The notes beneath the pieces were generated by a model that saw only the letters and a list, made by a program, of their open reading frames with translations, searched no databases and was not told the origin of the DNA. A stretch of 64,000 nucleotides of DNA from Terriglobia bacterium. GTDB lineage: Bacteria > Acidobacteriota > Terriglobia > Terriglobales > Acidobacteriaceae. The stretch's first letter is position 1, and the number at the start of each line of letters is the position of its first letter. The stretch is taken from NCBI GenBank assembly GCA_020073665.1, contig JAIQEU010000013.1, positions 62,001 through 126,000 of the forward strand, written 5' to 3'. The translations under genes were made by a program, and so were the position numbers. This document shows, piece by piece, positions 42,524 through 52,291 of this stretch.

Positions 42524-42759
42524 TTCGACCCGCCTCCTCGAACCAGATCGTGGGATGGTCCGTGGTTGGTTGGCGCCCGCTGATCGAGTTGCTGATCCTG
42601 GGTGTCGGGTGCAGCCACCTGGCCCGCGATCAACAGATACACGCCTGGCATTACACCGCGGTGACCGCCTCATGAAACCGGCATAAATTAAGCGGTTCAA
42701 GCGCGTGTTTTTCCCACGCAGAAACCGGGCCAGCGCTCGCCCGCGCGTTGTAGAAACGA

Positions 42760-42798
42760 TTTCACCAACGTTTCACTTTCCCGCCACGCTGACTTAAC
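42760..42798 (+). promoter_or_regulatory. PHO-box-like site E
   Basis: TTTCAC, TTTCAC, CGCCAC and CTTAAC start at 42760, 42771, 42782 and 42793 (11-bp period). TAGATT (42809-42814) begins exactly 10 bp later, a good -10 element. The site serves the gene at 42872. Confidence 0.75.
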
Positions 42799-42871
42799 AA
42801 AAGAAGACTAGATTCTGCGTTCGATCCAACTGCAGTTTGGCAGCAAGCGTTCACCAGGAGGCACGGTGACC

Positions 42872-43453
42872 ATGAGCCAGCATTTGGGCCTGCGGGTTCG
42901 CAGGTCGATTTCTTCAGCATCGTGGTTGCTATCGCTGATGCTGGCTACGGCCATTCCTTTGGGATCGCTGCAAACCGATTACTACGCCGAGGCGCAGAAT
43001 TCCTCGCAAAACGCCCGAACCCAGCCCTCGCATTACTCCGCCGTGCTCTCCATGGCCCTGATCGCCAATCTCGGCACCGACGGGCCGCTGGACAACATCG
43101 TGCGCGTGAACGCGTCCTTCCTCGACCTCATTTTCGATCCTGACCGATCTGGGGAGAATGGCACTACTGCGTTGGGAGACAGCGACCGCGCCGAACTCGG
43201 GGGGTCGGTCAGCCTGAGAGCCGCCCTTGTCCACCAGGTTTCTCCACCCCCGGCGGTGACGTGGGAGTCCTGGATCGGCGGCGATCGCTTGCCGATTGCA
43301 CTGGTAGGAGCCGGCCCGAGCCAGGGAAAGAGCGGAATCGAGATACGCACAACCCAGGCATCGCCGATGGTGTCGTTGCTCCTGGCGAAGTATGCCCCGC
43401 ACACTCCGGGTAAGCCGAGAATGGCGGCGTTCTTGCTAAACGGAACACCGTGA
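42872..43453 (+). CDS. Exported hypothetical protein, PHO-like promoter
   Basis: MSQHLGLRVRRSISSASWLLSLMLATAIPLGS is a signal-like N-terminus, followed by YYAEAQNSSQNARTQPSHYSA. The mature part has VRVNASFLDLIFDPDRSGENGTTALGDSDRAELGG and an aromatic/glycine-rich end (PAVTWESWIGGDRL). I do not recognise the fold. ATG 42872 has AGGAGG 10 nt upstream; GTG 42866 is nearer (4 nt). Site E is upstream with a matching -10, so it is a candidate member of the PHO-like regulon. Confidence 0.6.
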   Translation: MSQHLGLRVRRSISSASWLLSLMLATAIPLGSLQTDYYAEAQNSSQNARTQPSHYSAVLSMALIANLGTDGPLDNIVRVNASFLDLIFDPDRSGENGTTALGDSDRAELGGSVSLRAALVHQVSPPPAVTWESWIGGDRLPIALVGAGPSQGKSGIEIRTTQASPMVSLLLAKYAPHTPGKPRMAAFLLNGTP

Positions 43454-43498
43454 GCGGCGCACTACATTCCGGCGCGCGAGAGTTTCGAGGAGGAGAAT

Positions 43499-43537
43499 TG
43501 TCACCAGATTTTCATGCCCCGTTAACCTCCACACTTT
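43499..43537 (+). promoter_or_regulatory. PHO-box-like site F
   Basis: TGTCAC, TTTCAT and GTTAAC start at 43499, 43510 and 43521; the fourth unit (CACTTT, 43532) is poor. TACACT (43548-43553) is 10 bp after the fourth. Upstream of the PEP-CTERM gene. Confidence 0.6.
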
Positions 43538-43589
43538 TCCCCGCTGCTACACTTCGCAGGTCTTCTACGTATCTCAGAAGGAGATCGTG

Positions 43590-44228
43590 ATGAGCCGGCG
43601 CCTGCTTCCCACCTGCTTTTTGTTGTTGATGTTCCTTGCCGCTCTGCCCGCCCACGCTAATTCCATCGATCACCTGTATTTCGATAACCTGAAGGATCTG
43701 GAGCCGGTGGCCAGCCGCTACTCGGGCATTGGGATTACTTTCTCTTCCAACGCGCTGGCTCTGACTTCATCTCTGGTGGGTGGACTGGGGAGTTTCACCA
43801 ACAACCCGTCCGGGAATAACATCCTCGCCTTTCAGTCGGGGACGGGAGTGACGATGAACGTAGCCCAGGGCTTCAGCAACGGCCTGGCGTTCTTCTACTC
43901 GGCCGTCAGCAAGCCTGGCACAGTCTCAGTATGGAGCGGAATGAACGGAACCGGCACCCTGTTGGCCACGATCACCTTGGGAACCAACGGCAACTCCGGT
44001 TGCCATGCTGGCACGGTCTTCTGCGTGTGGACCCCGGTCGGACTTATCTTCTCCGGCACGGCGATGTCAGTAACATTCAACGGCGCAGCCGGACAAATAG
44101 GGTTTGATAGCGTTACCGTTGGCAAGGCAATTCCGGCGGCGGTACCAGAGCCGGCATCGGTTTTCCTGCTCGGATCTGGCCTGGTGGCACTATCGTTCGC
44201 GGGACGCTTGCGAAAGTACCTGGGTTAG
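43590..44228 (+). CDS. PEP-CTERM sorting-domain protein
   Basis: A signal peptide (MSRRLLPTCFLLLMFLAALPAHA) opens the protein. The C-terminus is VPEPASVFLLGSGLVALSFAGRLRKYLG: the PEP motif, a membrane span and a basic tail, the hallmark of exosortase/PEP-CTERM substrates. The central region is a beta-type domain (LAFFYSAVSKPGTVSVWSG) of the lectin-like kind seen in such proteins. ATG 43590 has AAGGAG 6 nt upstream. No exosortase gene is in the window. PHO-like site F is upstream. Confidence 0.85.
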   Translation: MSRRLLPTCFLLLMFLAALPAHANSIDHLYFDNLKDLEPVASRYSGIGITFSSNALALTSSLVGGLGSFTNNPSGNNILAFQSGTGVTMNVAQGFSNGLAFFYSAVSKPGTVSVWSGMNGTGTLLATITLGTNGNSGCHAGTVFCVWTPVGLIFSGTAMSVTFNGAAGQIGFDSVTVGKAIPAAVPEPASVFLLGSGLVALSFAGRLRKYLG

Positions 44229-44291
44229 CGCGGCAAGGACGACCGACCGAAGCCTGGATAGTTCACTTTGTGCCGAGCCGAGGCACTCGGA

Positions 44292-45314
44292 TCAACGCGG
44301 CAGGGGCACATAGTCGGACTGGAGTTGGCCTCCGTAGTGCTCAACTACGAGCGCAGCCACGCGAGCGATCGTCTCGTGGAGGGCTGCGGTTTGTCCTCGA
44401 TGATGCCCAGTGAACACTACTAGTACGATGGGCTGCTTTCCGACCCACAGGATTCCGGCATCATTGGCAATGAACGGCTGCCCGTCACCGGTCTTGTGTG
44501 CCACGCGAACGTCGCGCAGGTATCGCGGGAAGCGATCGTTCACCTGCTGCATTTCCATCGTGTCCAACAACTGGTTGCTCGCTCCCTTGGACACGAGTTT
44601 GCCTTCGACTATCAGCTCAAGAAGGCGCCCGATGTCCCGGGCGGAGCTGTGGCCAAAATAGATTCCGGCGTCATAGATGGTGTGTCCAAACGCTTCCTCG
44701 ACCCGAGCGTCGCCATACTTGCCAAAAGCAAATCCGATGGTCTGGTCTCCAGAAGCCGTCTTGTACGCGGGATCCAGAGTCCCCAGCCAGGTGCGATCCC
44801 AGTCGAGGTCGGAAAACTCGATCGAGGTTTTCTCCAAACCGAGCGACCGCATGTACTGAGTTACGTTTCCCCGGCCAACTTTGTCGGCGAGAAGATCGGT
44901 GGCCTCGTTGTCACTGATGATGATCATCAGCGTCAGCAGATCCTTGACCGTCGGTTGCAGGCCGGGATCGAGAGCGTATAGAACTCCGGAAGGAAGCCTG
45001 CGGTCGCCGGGCTTCAGCGTGATGCGATCTGCCAGAGAAAACTTTCCCGCCTCGCTTTGGCGCAAGACCTCGGCAGCGATGGCCAGTTTTATGACGCTGA
45101 ACGTCTCGTATATGGTGTCCGCGTCCAGGGCAATCTCGTCTCCGGTGGCGAGGTTCTTCATATAGATCGCCATATTGCCCGGGAAGCCTTGCCGCAAGCG
45201 GGACAGCTCGCGTTTAAGTTGTGCGGGCGGGTGCGCCTTTGATGCTTCCTGGGCAAGGCAAAGTTGAAATGAAAAAACCATGAGAAGCGCCAACCCGAGC
45301 TCACGACGGTTCAT
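44292..45314 (-). CDS. Exported class A beta-lactamase-like serine hydrolase
   Basis: The signal peptide MNRRELGLALLMVFSFQLCLAQ precedes a penicillin-recognising fold. Motifs are SVIK (S-x-x-K) in IYETFSVIKLAIAAEVL, SDN in IISDNEATDLLA, and KTG in VAHKTGDGQPF. The omega-loop EPxLN with general-base Glu166 of true class A enzymes is not visible; the stretch at that place reads EFSDLDWDRTWLGTL. So it may be a related serine hydrolase or PBP-like protein rather than a beta-lactamase. ATG 45314 is used. No resistance context is nearby. Confidence 0.8.
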   Translation of the reverse strand: MNRRELGLALLMVFSFQLCLAQEASKAHPPAQLKRELSRLRQGFPGNMAIYMKNLATGDEIALDADTIYETFSVIKLAIAAEVLRQSEAGKFSLADRITLKPGDRRLPSGVLYALDPGLQPTVKDLLTLMIIISDNEATDLLADKVGRGNVTQYMRSLGLEKTSIEFSDLDWDRTWLGTLDPAYKTASGDQTIGFAFGKYGDARVEEAFGHTIYDAGIYFGHSSARDIGRLLELIVEGKLVSKGASNQLLDTMEMQQVNDRFPRYLRDVRVAHKTGDGQPFIANDAGILWVGKQPIVLVVFTGHHRGQTAALHETIARVAALVVEHYGGQLQSDYVPLPR

Positions 45315-45450
45315 CACTTTTTCCCGTGGTAGGATTTTTCGCAAGAAGGGGATTGTAACCCAGAGATTTGTGGCCGGAGAACTTCATAGAATGAGTGCGG
45401 CGACGGCTGCCACCGCCGTGCCGGTGATCGACCGCAGATGTTGTCTTGGG

Positions 45451-48400
45451 CTAGAAGCTTATCTTGATCCCAAACTGCATGGTGCGCGGACGATGCGCGT
45501 CCACCGGGTGCAGGAACGCGCTTCCCGTCAGGCAGTTTACCTGCGAAACGGAGCCGTCGGGGTTCAGGAAGCTGCCGCCGGCGGCGGAGTAATCTGGGCC
45601 CTGAAGATTCGGTCCGCCCACCTTGGGTCCGGGACCATAGCAACTGATGGTGTTGCTGCCGGTGTTGCCCTTGTCCGGGTTGTAGATGCGGAATTGGGTG
45701 TGGTTGAAGACATTAAACACTTCGGCGCGGAACTCCAGGCTGGTACCTTCGGTTAGCTTGTAGTGTTTCAGCAGCGCCGCATCGAAGTTCCAGCGGCTGG
45801 GATTATTCAAGAAGTTGCGGCCCGCGTCACCGAAGGTGAGCCCGCGCGGCGCCACAAATGCCGCTGCGTTCAGCAGAGCCGGCCCAAAGCTCAGCGGGTT
45901 GTTCGCCCCTGGGGGCGGGGTGCCGTGGGGATCGCCCACCACGTCGACGTAGGAACCGGCCCCGGCGCCGTTAGCTACACCGGCATTATCCAGGGCCGAA
46001 ATTCCTGTGCTGCCGCCGTTAAGCACGCTGAACGGCGTACCCGACTGATAGATGGTTACTCCGGATATTTCCCAGCCTTCCAGGATTTTGCGCGCCAGTG
46101 CATCATTGTTGGCGCTTGGAGGTTTCTGCGAGTCATCCGCGTCATCACCATGCGCCCAATCCGATATGCCTCCGAAATGGATGCGCGCCAGGGGAAGTTC
46201 GTAAACGTAGCTGACGCTGACCAAGTGCCGCTGATCGTAGTTGGAACTCGCCCGGTTCTGCTGTAGATCAAACGAATTCACGAAGGTGGCGTCGGAACGG
46301 TCGGAGGAGTTGTCGATGGAGTGGCTATACGTGTAAGAAACGCCGGCCGTGAGCGGCCCCCTGGTCCGGCGCAGCGTGGCCTGGAGCGCGTTGTAGTTGG
46401 AGTTCGCAATGTTTTCCAGTGAGTAGATCCTGCCGAACCCCGGGGCAAAGGTGCGCAGCGCGTTGGGGTCGGGGAATTGCCCCGGCTGAGTTCCAGTCGC
46501 GCCAAAACAGGCCGCCTCGAGATTGATGTATGCGGGCTGGTCCTTGCCCACCACCGTGCCGTTCAACAAGGTGAAGCCGACGTCTGGAACGTAGGTGCTG
46601 CAATCGCCGCCACCCACTCCCACCGGAACAATCGGTTCATTTTGACCGAACGGGTTGCCGGTCAGGAAAAGGCCGCTGTTGGGGGCGGCGGTGAGAGGCT
46701 TAAGCTGGTTGATCTGGCGCTCGGCGGTCAGGTGCGTGCCTTTGCTGCCCACGTACGCGAACGCGGCCACCAGGCTCCCCGGCAGTTCGCGCTGCACGCT
46801 CAAACTCCATTGCTGCACGTAAGGCCAAACCGCTTTAGTGGGAATGGCGGTCACGTTCAGCGGGTATGCACCCGACTGCGGGCAGCCGGTTCCGAATCCG
46901 CCAATGCAATCCCAACTGCGGGGAAAGTTCTGGGTCAGGCTCAGCACATTCGGCGAGCTGCCTTCGAGCGATCCGGTGTTCGCCTCGTTGCCGGTGCCGT
47001 GCTCGAAGAAGATCCCATAACCACCGCGAATGGAAGTCTGGCCGTTGCCTTTCGGGTCCCAGGCAAAGCCGATGCGTGGCGCAGGGTTGAACAGGTGGCC
47101 CTGCATGCAGCTGTTCGGTACGCCCTTGCTGACACTGCACTGCACCAGGCCGTTGGTGATGCGTGGGTCGAGGTTGCCGGGATCAAGCGGAATCGGTTGG
47201 TTGGGGTGAGACGCGTCCACCAGTTGTCCGCTAAAGAAGCTCACCGCAGCCTGGGAGGCCAGGTTCTGATCGAACGCCCCCGGCACCCAGTTCCAGGCGT
47301 TCAGATTCTTCTCGTGATACGTGCCGAACAGGCTCAGCCGCAAACCCAGATTCAGGGTCAGGTGAGACGAAACCTTCCAGTCATCCTGGATATATGGCTC
47401 TGCGATGGTATAGCGCTGGTAATACTTCAGCTGCGCACTGTCCTGGGTGAAACTGGTGATGCCCCCGCGAAATTGGTCCTGGAACAGAAAGTTGGCAAAT
47501 GGGTTGCCGGTTTCAACCGGGGTGAACCGCAAGATGCCTTGCACCTCGCCGGTAGCCGCGCCGATGGCCGCGTTGGTCTGGTTCCTCTGGTAAAAGATGA
47601 ACTGCGAACCAAACTGCAAGTTGTGCTTTCCCCAAACTTTGCTCACGCTGTCGCCGAAGACATACGTGGGGTTGGTGTGCTCCCACGGCTGGTATCCCGC
47701 GTCCACGGCAAACCCGTTGCCACCGTAGACCTGGTTGTTGCCGGCAATCACGATACCGGGGCTCTTGCCTCCAAAACCATTGCTGAAAATATTTCCGATG
47801 GGACACTGCGTGATCACATTATTTGGGTTGGGCGGATTGGGGTCCGGCGCGCACGGCGCGTCAAGTGCCGCGGGCCGCTGAAAGGATGCGCCGGGGCCAT
47901 TGGTATCGGTCAACGTGATGTGGGAATTGGCATAGCTGAACACGAACTCGTTCAACAGGGATGGCGAAATGACGTCGGTCAGGCGCACCACCGCGCTGGT
48001 TCCCGGGCCGACAAACCGGTTCTGCACGGTGGGGAAGCTGTTTTGAATGTAGCCCCACTGCGGCGTGGGCACGGTGGTGTCCCAGGAATCGTGAATGTAG
48101 CGGAATGTCCCGCGCAACCTGGCGCTGAAATTGTGGTCGACCCGGGCCAGTTCTTCCCGCCAGTAGGTGGGTGGAGAGACCACCGCGTTGTAGCAATGCA
48201 GTTCCGGAGAGCCTAAGGAAAGCTGCGCGTTGCAGCCGAAGGCAGAGTTCGGCTCCGGAATCAATCCCTGGTTCAAGATCGCCAGCGCATTCCGCTCCAG
48301 GGTGACCGAACCTAGCGGGGCGTTGAGCTGATTGTTCTGAAAAGTTTCGAGTTTGCCGGTTTGGGTATCGAGACCCTGGCTGGGACAATCCGGAAACAAC

Positions 48401-49881
48401 GCCCGCAGGAACTCAGCCGCCGGGTTGGGACAAACGTCGTTGAAGTTGCCCATGCGTTCCGCCATCGAAGGAACAGCCTGGTTATATTCAATTGGCGACT
48501 TCTCCAGGCGAAATTCTTCCGACCAGAAGAAGAACGTCTTGTCCTTCTTGGTATTGAAGACGCCGGGGATAAACAGCGGCCCGCCCAGGGTGAACCCGAA
48601 GTCCTGGCGGCGGTAAAGCGGGGCGTGGTTGCCCTGGTCAAAGTAGTTGCGCGAGTTGAAGAGCTCGTTGCGGACAAACTCGTAGGCGTTGCCATGGAAC
48701 TGCTCGGTGCCTGACTTGGTTGAAACCAGCACGGTGCCCGAGGCGGTGCGTCCGTACATTGCACCGTAGTTGGAAGTAAGGACCTTCACTTCCTGGATGG
48801 CGTCCAGGCTAGGGTAGACGATCAGCGTGCTTTCCCCGCCGTTAATGCCGGTGTTCAGCAGGTCGGAACCGTCAACTTCGAAGGTGTTGTACTCCACCCG
48901 GCCGCCGTTGACGCTGTACTTTACGCTGCCGCTGACTCCGACTTTGGCCTCGTCCTGGCCGGTCTGGTTGCTCACGCCCGGGGCCAGGGCAATGAGTTGA
49001 GTGAAGTTGCGTCCGTTCAACCCGATCTTGACCACTTCCTTCTGGGTGATGGTGCCGGAGACCTGCGCAGTTTCAGTTTCGACCTGAGCAACCTTCTCGC
49101 CTTCGACATTGACCGACGTGGTCTCACCCGCGGGCTCGAGCGCGGCTTCCAGAGGGAGGGCGTCTCCGGCTTTCAGCACGATTCCGGGCGCGGAGAATAC
49201 CTTGAATCCCTGCGAATTCACTTCGACATCGTAGGTTCCGGGAGCCAGCCCGCTGACCACATAGACGCCGCGATCATTGGTGGTTTCGGCCTGCTTGAAA
49301 CCTGCGGAATTACTCACCGTCACGTCGGCGCCGGCAATGACCGCCCCGGTCTTATCGGTGACGGTTCCCGTGATGGCCGCTTTCCCGCCCGCCAGCACCG
49401 GCATGGCCGCTTGCGAGGGAGCGAAAACTGTGGGCTGCGCGGGTGCTGCCGCGGGCTGTGAGGGCTGGGTAGCGGGCTGGCCCTGGGCCTCAGCGGCCGC
49501 GGGTTGGGCTGCCGGCCTGGCGCCTAGGATCGGGTCCATGGTGGCATCGACGGGAAGGTTGTCCCCCGCGGCCAACGCGATTCCCGGCAATTCAAAAGGC
49601 TTGAATCCATCTGCCGAAACCGACAGATCGTAGGAGCCGCGCGGGAGGCCTTTCACTGTGTAGTTGCCCTCGGCATCGCTGACTGCGGTGAAGCTCTGCC
49701 CGTTCCCGGTGAGCTTGACGTGAGCGCCGGCGATGGGCTTGCCGGCCTGATCGGTAACGGCGCCGGTGATGGTGCCGCTGGTCCGCTTGGCCGTCGCTCG
49801 CGCCGCGGTCTGCGCAGACGCAACCATAGAAGCGCCCAGCAGAAAGACAATGACGCACAAGAAAGCTTTTGCGAGCCTCAC
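45451..49881 (-). CDS. Large Oar-like TonB-dependent outer-membrane receptor with two regulatory domains
   Basis: After a signal peptide come two carboxypeptidase-regulatory-like domains in tandem: SGTITGAVTDQAGKPIAGAHVKL and AAITGTVTDKTGAVIAGADVTVSN, separated by an Ala/Gln/Pro linker. Next are a plug domain (FTQLIALAPGVSN, YSVNGGRVEYNTFEVDGSDLLN, ALNPVLTSNYGAMYGRTASGTV-type) and a barrel of about 900 residues ending in MQFGIKISF. This is the Oar-like family typical of Acidobacteria. GTG 49881 is chosen at the signal peptide, preceded by GGGGGTAGG; the frame is open to ATG 49920. PHO-like site B is upstream, so a phosphate-related ligand is possible. Confidence 0.92.
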   Translation of the reverse strand: MRLAKAFLCVIVFLLGASMVASAQTAARATAKRTSGTITGAVTDQAGKPIAGAHVKLTGNGQSFTAVSDAEGNYTVKGLPRGSYDLSVSADGFKPFELPGIALAAGDNLPVDATMDPILGARPAAQPAAAEAQGQPATQPSQPAAAPAQPTVFAPSQAAMPVLAGGKAAITGTVTDKTGAVIAGADVTVSNSAGFKQAETTNDRGVYVVSGLAPGTYDVEVNSQGFKVFSAPGIVLKAGDALPLEAALEPAGETTSVNVEGEKVAQVETETAQVSGTITQKEVVKIGLNGRNFTQLIALAPGVSNQTGQDEAKVGVSGSVKYSVNGGRVEYNTFEVDGSDLLNTGINGGESTLIVYPSLDAIQEVKVLTSNYGAMYGRTASGTVLVSTKSGTEQFHGNAYEFVRNELFNSRNYFDQGNHAPLYRRQDFGFTLGGPLFIPGVFNTKKDKTFFFWSEEFRLEKSPIEYNQAVPSMAERMGNFNDVCPNPAAEFLRALFPDCPSQGLDTQTGKLETFQNNQLNAPLGSVTLERNALAILNQGLIPEPNSAFGCNAQLSLGSPELHCYNAVVSPPTYWREELARVDHNFSARLRGTFRYIHDSWDTTVPTPQWGYIQNSFPTVQNRFVGPGTSAVVRLTDVISPSLLNEFVFSYANSHITLTDTNGPGASFQRPAALDAPCAPDPNPPNPNNVITQCPIGNIFSNGFGGKSPGIVIAGNNQVYGGNGFAVDAGYQPWEHTNPTYVFGDSVSKVWGKHNLQFGSQFIFYQRNQTNAAIGAATGEVQGILRFTPVETGNPFANFLFQDQFRGGITSFTQDSAQLKYYQRYTIAEPYIQDDWKVSSHLTLNLGLRLSLFGTYHEKNLNAWNWVPGAFDQNLASQAAVSFFSGQLVDASHPNQPIPLDPGNLDPRITNGLVQCSVSKGVPNSCMQGHLFNPAPRIGFAWDPKGNGQTSIRGGYGIFFEHGTGNEANTGSLEGSSPNVLSLTQNFPRSWDCIGGFGTGCPQSGAYPLNVTAIPTKAVWPYVQQWSLSVQRELPGSLVAAFAYVGSKGTHLTAERQINQLKPLTAAPNSGLFLTGNPFGQNEPIVPVGVGGGDCSTYVPDVGFTLLNGTVVGKDQPAYINLEAACFGATGTQPGQFPDPNALRTFAPGFGRIYSLENIANSNYNALQATLRRTRGPLTAGVSYTYSHSIDNSSDRSDATFVNSFDLQQNRASSNYDQRHLVSVSYVYELPLARIHFGGISDWAHGDDADDSQKPPSANNDALARKILEGWEISGVTIYQSGTPFSVLNGGSTGISALDNAGVANGAGAGSYVDVVGDPHGTPPPGANNPLSFGPALLNAAAFVAPRGLTFGDAGRNFLNNPSRWNFDAALLKHYKLTEGTSLEFRAEVFNVFNHTQFRIYNPDKGNTGSNTISCYGPGPKVGGPNLQGPDYSAAGGSFLNPDGSVSQVNCLTGSAFLHPVDAHRPRTMQFGIKISF

Positions 49882-49971
49882 AGTATTACCTACCCCCTGG
49901 GGAGGAACCGACTCTGTCATCCGCTACAAAACGCTGGCGCGAGAGTGAGGCCCAATACTTACATTGCGATT

Positions 49972-50010
49972 GTTACGCCACTATGACATTGAGGTTAAAT
50001 TCAGGTGAAC
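49972..50010 (-). promoter_or_regulatory. PHO-box-like site B
   Basis: On the minus strand GTTCAC, TTTAAC, TGTCAT and CGTAAC are spaced by 5 bp (11-bp period). TAAGTA begins 10 bp after the last. It faces the Oar-like receptor. The site is about 200 bp from site C, so the two form a divergent regulatory region. Confidence 0.75.
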
Positions 50011-50206
50011 AATTGCCGGATGCCGCCCGGGCGCCAGGGGGCTTCTTTGAGACTTTCCATTTGCATCCTGTCCGGACGCGTAGACGAGTTTTCAACTTGC
50101 GCGAGCACCTCCGTCACAAGAAATGCCTTGGATTTCCGGGCTCGCGCTTTTGCCCAGCGCCGCTATTTGCTGGATATCCGCGGCGCGCTTCTGAACCTCT
50201 GATGAA

Positions 50207-50245
50207 ATTCACGCCGGTTTAATCTTTGCGTCATTCGCCCGTAAC
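50207..50245 (+). promoter_or_regulatory. PHO-box-like site C
   Basis: ATTCAC, TTTAAT, CGTCAT and CGTAAC start at 50207, 50218, 50229 and 50240. GATAGT (50256-50261) begins 10 bp downstream. It serves the PstS-like gene at 50451. Other open frames in 49882-50450 look incidental. Confidence 0.75.
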
Positions 50246-50450
50246 ACAGTTCGCGGATAGTTCTCCCGACGCTCACACAGGGTTGGGGGTCTAGGTAACG
50301 CCCGGTTCTTCTGCCCAGTCCTGTTGCTGTGTCCGCTTCGCACCCGCTTGAGAGGAAGCATGGAATCTGGCGTGGCTTGGCTCCGGCACGCTGCAAACGG
50401 GGTGTCCCCTCACCCGCATTTGAAAACTTCACTTTGGAGGATTTCTAGAG

Positions 50451-52196
50451 ATGACACGTTCGAAACTGCTTTTCGCGGCACTGTTGCTGGTCGCATCCCT
50501 GGCGGTCGTACCGGCCGCCACCGCGGGACCTACAGTGCACTTCGCGGCCGTTGGATCGTCGGCGATGTACCAGGCATCGGGAGTCGCCGTGTTCAACGAC
50601 CTCGCCACCCCCATCGGCAACGCTCACCACTACACCGTGAAGACCAGCACCGCCTGTTCCGGCGGGACGCCCTGCGCCTACATTCACGAACTGCGCGGCA
50701 CGCCGGGACAGATTCCCGATGAAGCCGGCACCCTCTGGGTGGTTTGGGCCGGGAACGACGGCTCGGGAAACGCCACCGACGTATGGGCCTACCTGCAGGT
50801 GGACACGATCGTCGGCAACCGCGCCTTCTTTGCCAACCCCAGGCCACTGTTTGAGCTCAACCCCGACACCAACAACGGCGCCGTGCCGGGAGTCAACAAC
50901 ATTGACAAGAACCTGTTCGTCGGCACCCAGGCTGACGATACCAAAATCCCGAACGCCGTCTTCGCGGCCATCACCAGCAACTCCTTTACCGCGGCTCTGA
51001 GCGATGTCCGCCCGGAAGACGCTCTGTTCGAGCACAAGCGCATTGTGGCTACCCTCAGCACCTCGAACTACAACGGCTTGGGCTACGTGTACACCAATAA
51101 CGTCGGCATTCCAATCAAGAGTTCTTTCACCAATACGCAGGCCACTCCGGTCGCCTTCGCGCTGAAGGGAAAGGACCCCATCTCCGGCAACAAGGTCGGA
51201 AAGTGGAAGGCCATTCAAGTAGGCGCCGAACCGATTATCTTCATTATTAACCGCACCAACCCGAACGGGTTCGGACAGGCGGGACATTTCACCAACGCCA
51301 CCCATCAGGCCCTGCTCAACGTTTTCGACGGAGACCACTGCAACGGAGCGCAACTGGATCCCACCGCCTTGGATTTTCCAGTCATCGCCAACCTGCGTGA
51401 ACCCCTTTCGGGCACCATGACCACGACCGAATTCACCACCTTCCGCATCTACACCAGCACCAAGAAGCCCAAGACCTCGCAGGAAAAGAACGTCGGCGTT
51501 CCGACTGTGGGAACCCCGGCTAACCCGCTGAGCGCCACCGGCGTCATCCTCGACTCCGGCAAACCGTGCGCTGCGGGCGGCGGCGTGCGCAAGCGCGGCA
51601 TTGGTACCGGTGAAATCGTTAACACCGCAGTCTTCGCTCCCGTCGGTTGCCCGGGCACGCTAAGCCTCTGCGACTCGATTGGTTACACCTTCTTCAGCTA
51701 CGGCAACATTTCGAAGCTTGCGGGCAACGCCAACTTTGGGTACCTGCAAGAGGACGGGGTTGACCCACTTTTCACGTCCTACACCGACGGCAAACTGCCA
51801 GCGTGTGCATCGCCGACCTTCTGCCCGGCGCTCCCTGGGACCAGTTTCCCCCACATTCGTGACGGAAGCTATCAATCGTGGTCAATTTTGCGCGCGGTTG
51901 GTGATCCCACGGCGTCGAATTTCACCGACCTGCAAAACATCGTCAGTACCGTGCAGAACGAAATCAACACCAAGGTACCCGACCTGGTGCCCGCGGTACC
52001 GATCTCGGACGGCGACCCCGGTTTGACGGTCTATCGTTCGCACTACACCCAGGCAAGCTACACACCTGACAATTTGATCGCCACTGAGTCTGGCGGCGAT
52101 GTGGGTGGCTGTATCTTCAATGGTCCACCGGACGACGCTACCAATCACCTGAACAAGCATCAGGGCGGCGCGATCGGCGGCTCCTGCTGGCCGTAA
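50451..52196 (+). CDS. Exported PstS-like substrate-binding-fold protein (tentative)
   Basis: The signal peptide MTRSKLLFAALLLVASLAVVPAATA precedes a 555-residue mature protein. Repeated motifs of beta type occur, and GTGEIVNTAVFAPVGCPGTLSLCDSIGYTFFSYGNISKLAGNANFGYLQEDGVDPLF resembles the C-terminal half of PstS-type phosphate-binding proteins. Cys residues in PCAYIHEL, HCNGAQ and CAAGGG could form disulfides. The family match is loose, and no ABC-transporter genes follow. PHO-like site C and a strong terminator frame it as a monocistronic unit. ATG 50451 has GGAGG 10 nt upstream. Confidence 0.65.
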   Translation: MTRSKLLFAALLLVASLAVVPAATAGPTVHFAAVGSSAMYQASGVAVFNDLATPIGNAHHYTVKTSTACSGGTPCAYIHELRGTPGQIPDEAGTLWVVWAGNDGSGNATDVWAYLQVDTIVGNRAFFANPRPLFELNPDTNNGAVPGVNNIDKNLFVGTQADDTKIPNAVFAAITSNSFTAALSDVRPEDALFEHKRIVATLSTSNYNGLGYVYTNNVGIPIKSSFTNTQATPVAFALKGKDPISGNKVGKWKAIQVGAEPIIFIINRTNPNGFGQAGHFTNATHQALLNVFDGDHCNGAQLDPTALDFPVIANLREPLSGTMTTTEFTTFRIYTSTKKPKTSQEKNVGVPTVGTPANPLSATGVILDSGKPCAAGGGVRKRGIGTGEIVNTAVFAPVGCPGTLSLCDSIGYTFFSYGNISKLAGNANFGYLQEDGVDPLFTSYTDGKLPACASPTFCPALPGTSFPHIRDGSYQSWSILRAVGDPTASNFTDLQNIVSTVQNEINTKVPDLVPAVPISDGDPGLTVYRSHYTQASYTPDNLIATESGGDVGGCIFNGPPDDATNHLNKHQGGAIGGSCWP

Positions 52197-52214
52197 ACCT
52201 GTAACTACAACTGC

Positions 52215-52252
52215 GGCAGGTTGGCGGCGGTGCCAGCCTGCCTCACTTTTTT
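52215..52252 (+). terminator. Terminator of the PstS-like gene
   Basis: GGCAGGTTGGC pairs with GCCAGCCTGCC (one wobble) around a 6-nt loop, followed by TCACTTTTTT. Confidence 0.85.
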
Positions 52253-52291
52253 AGTGCCGAAATGAAATCTCACCAACCGTCGAGGGTTCCC

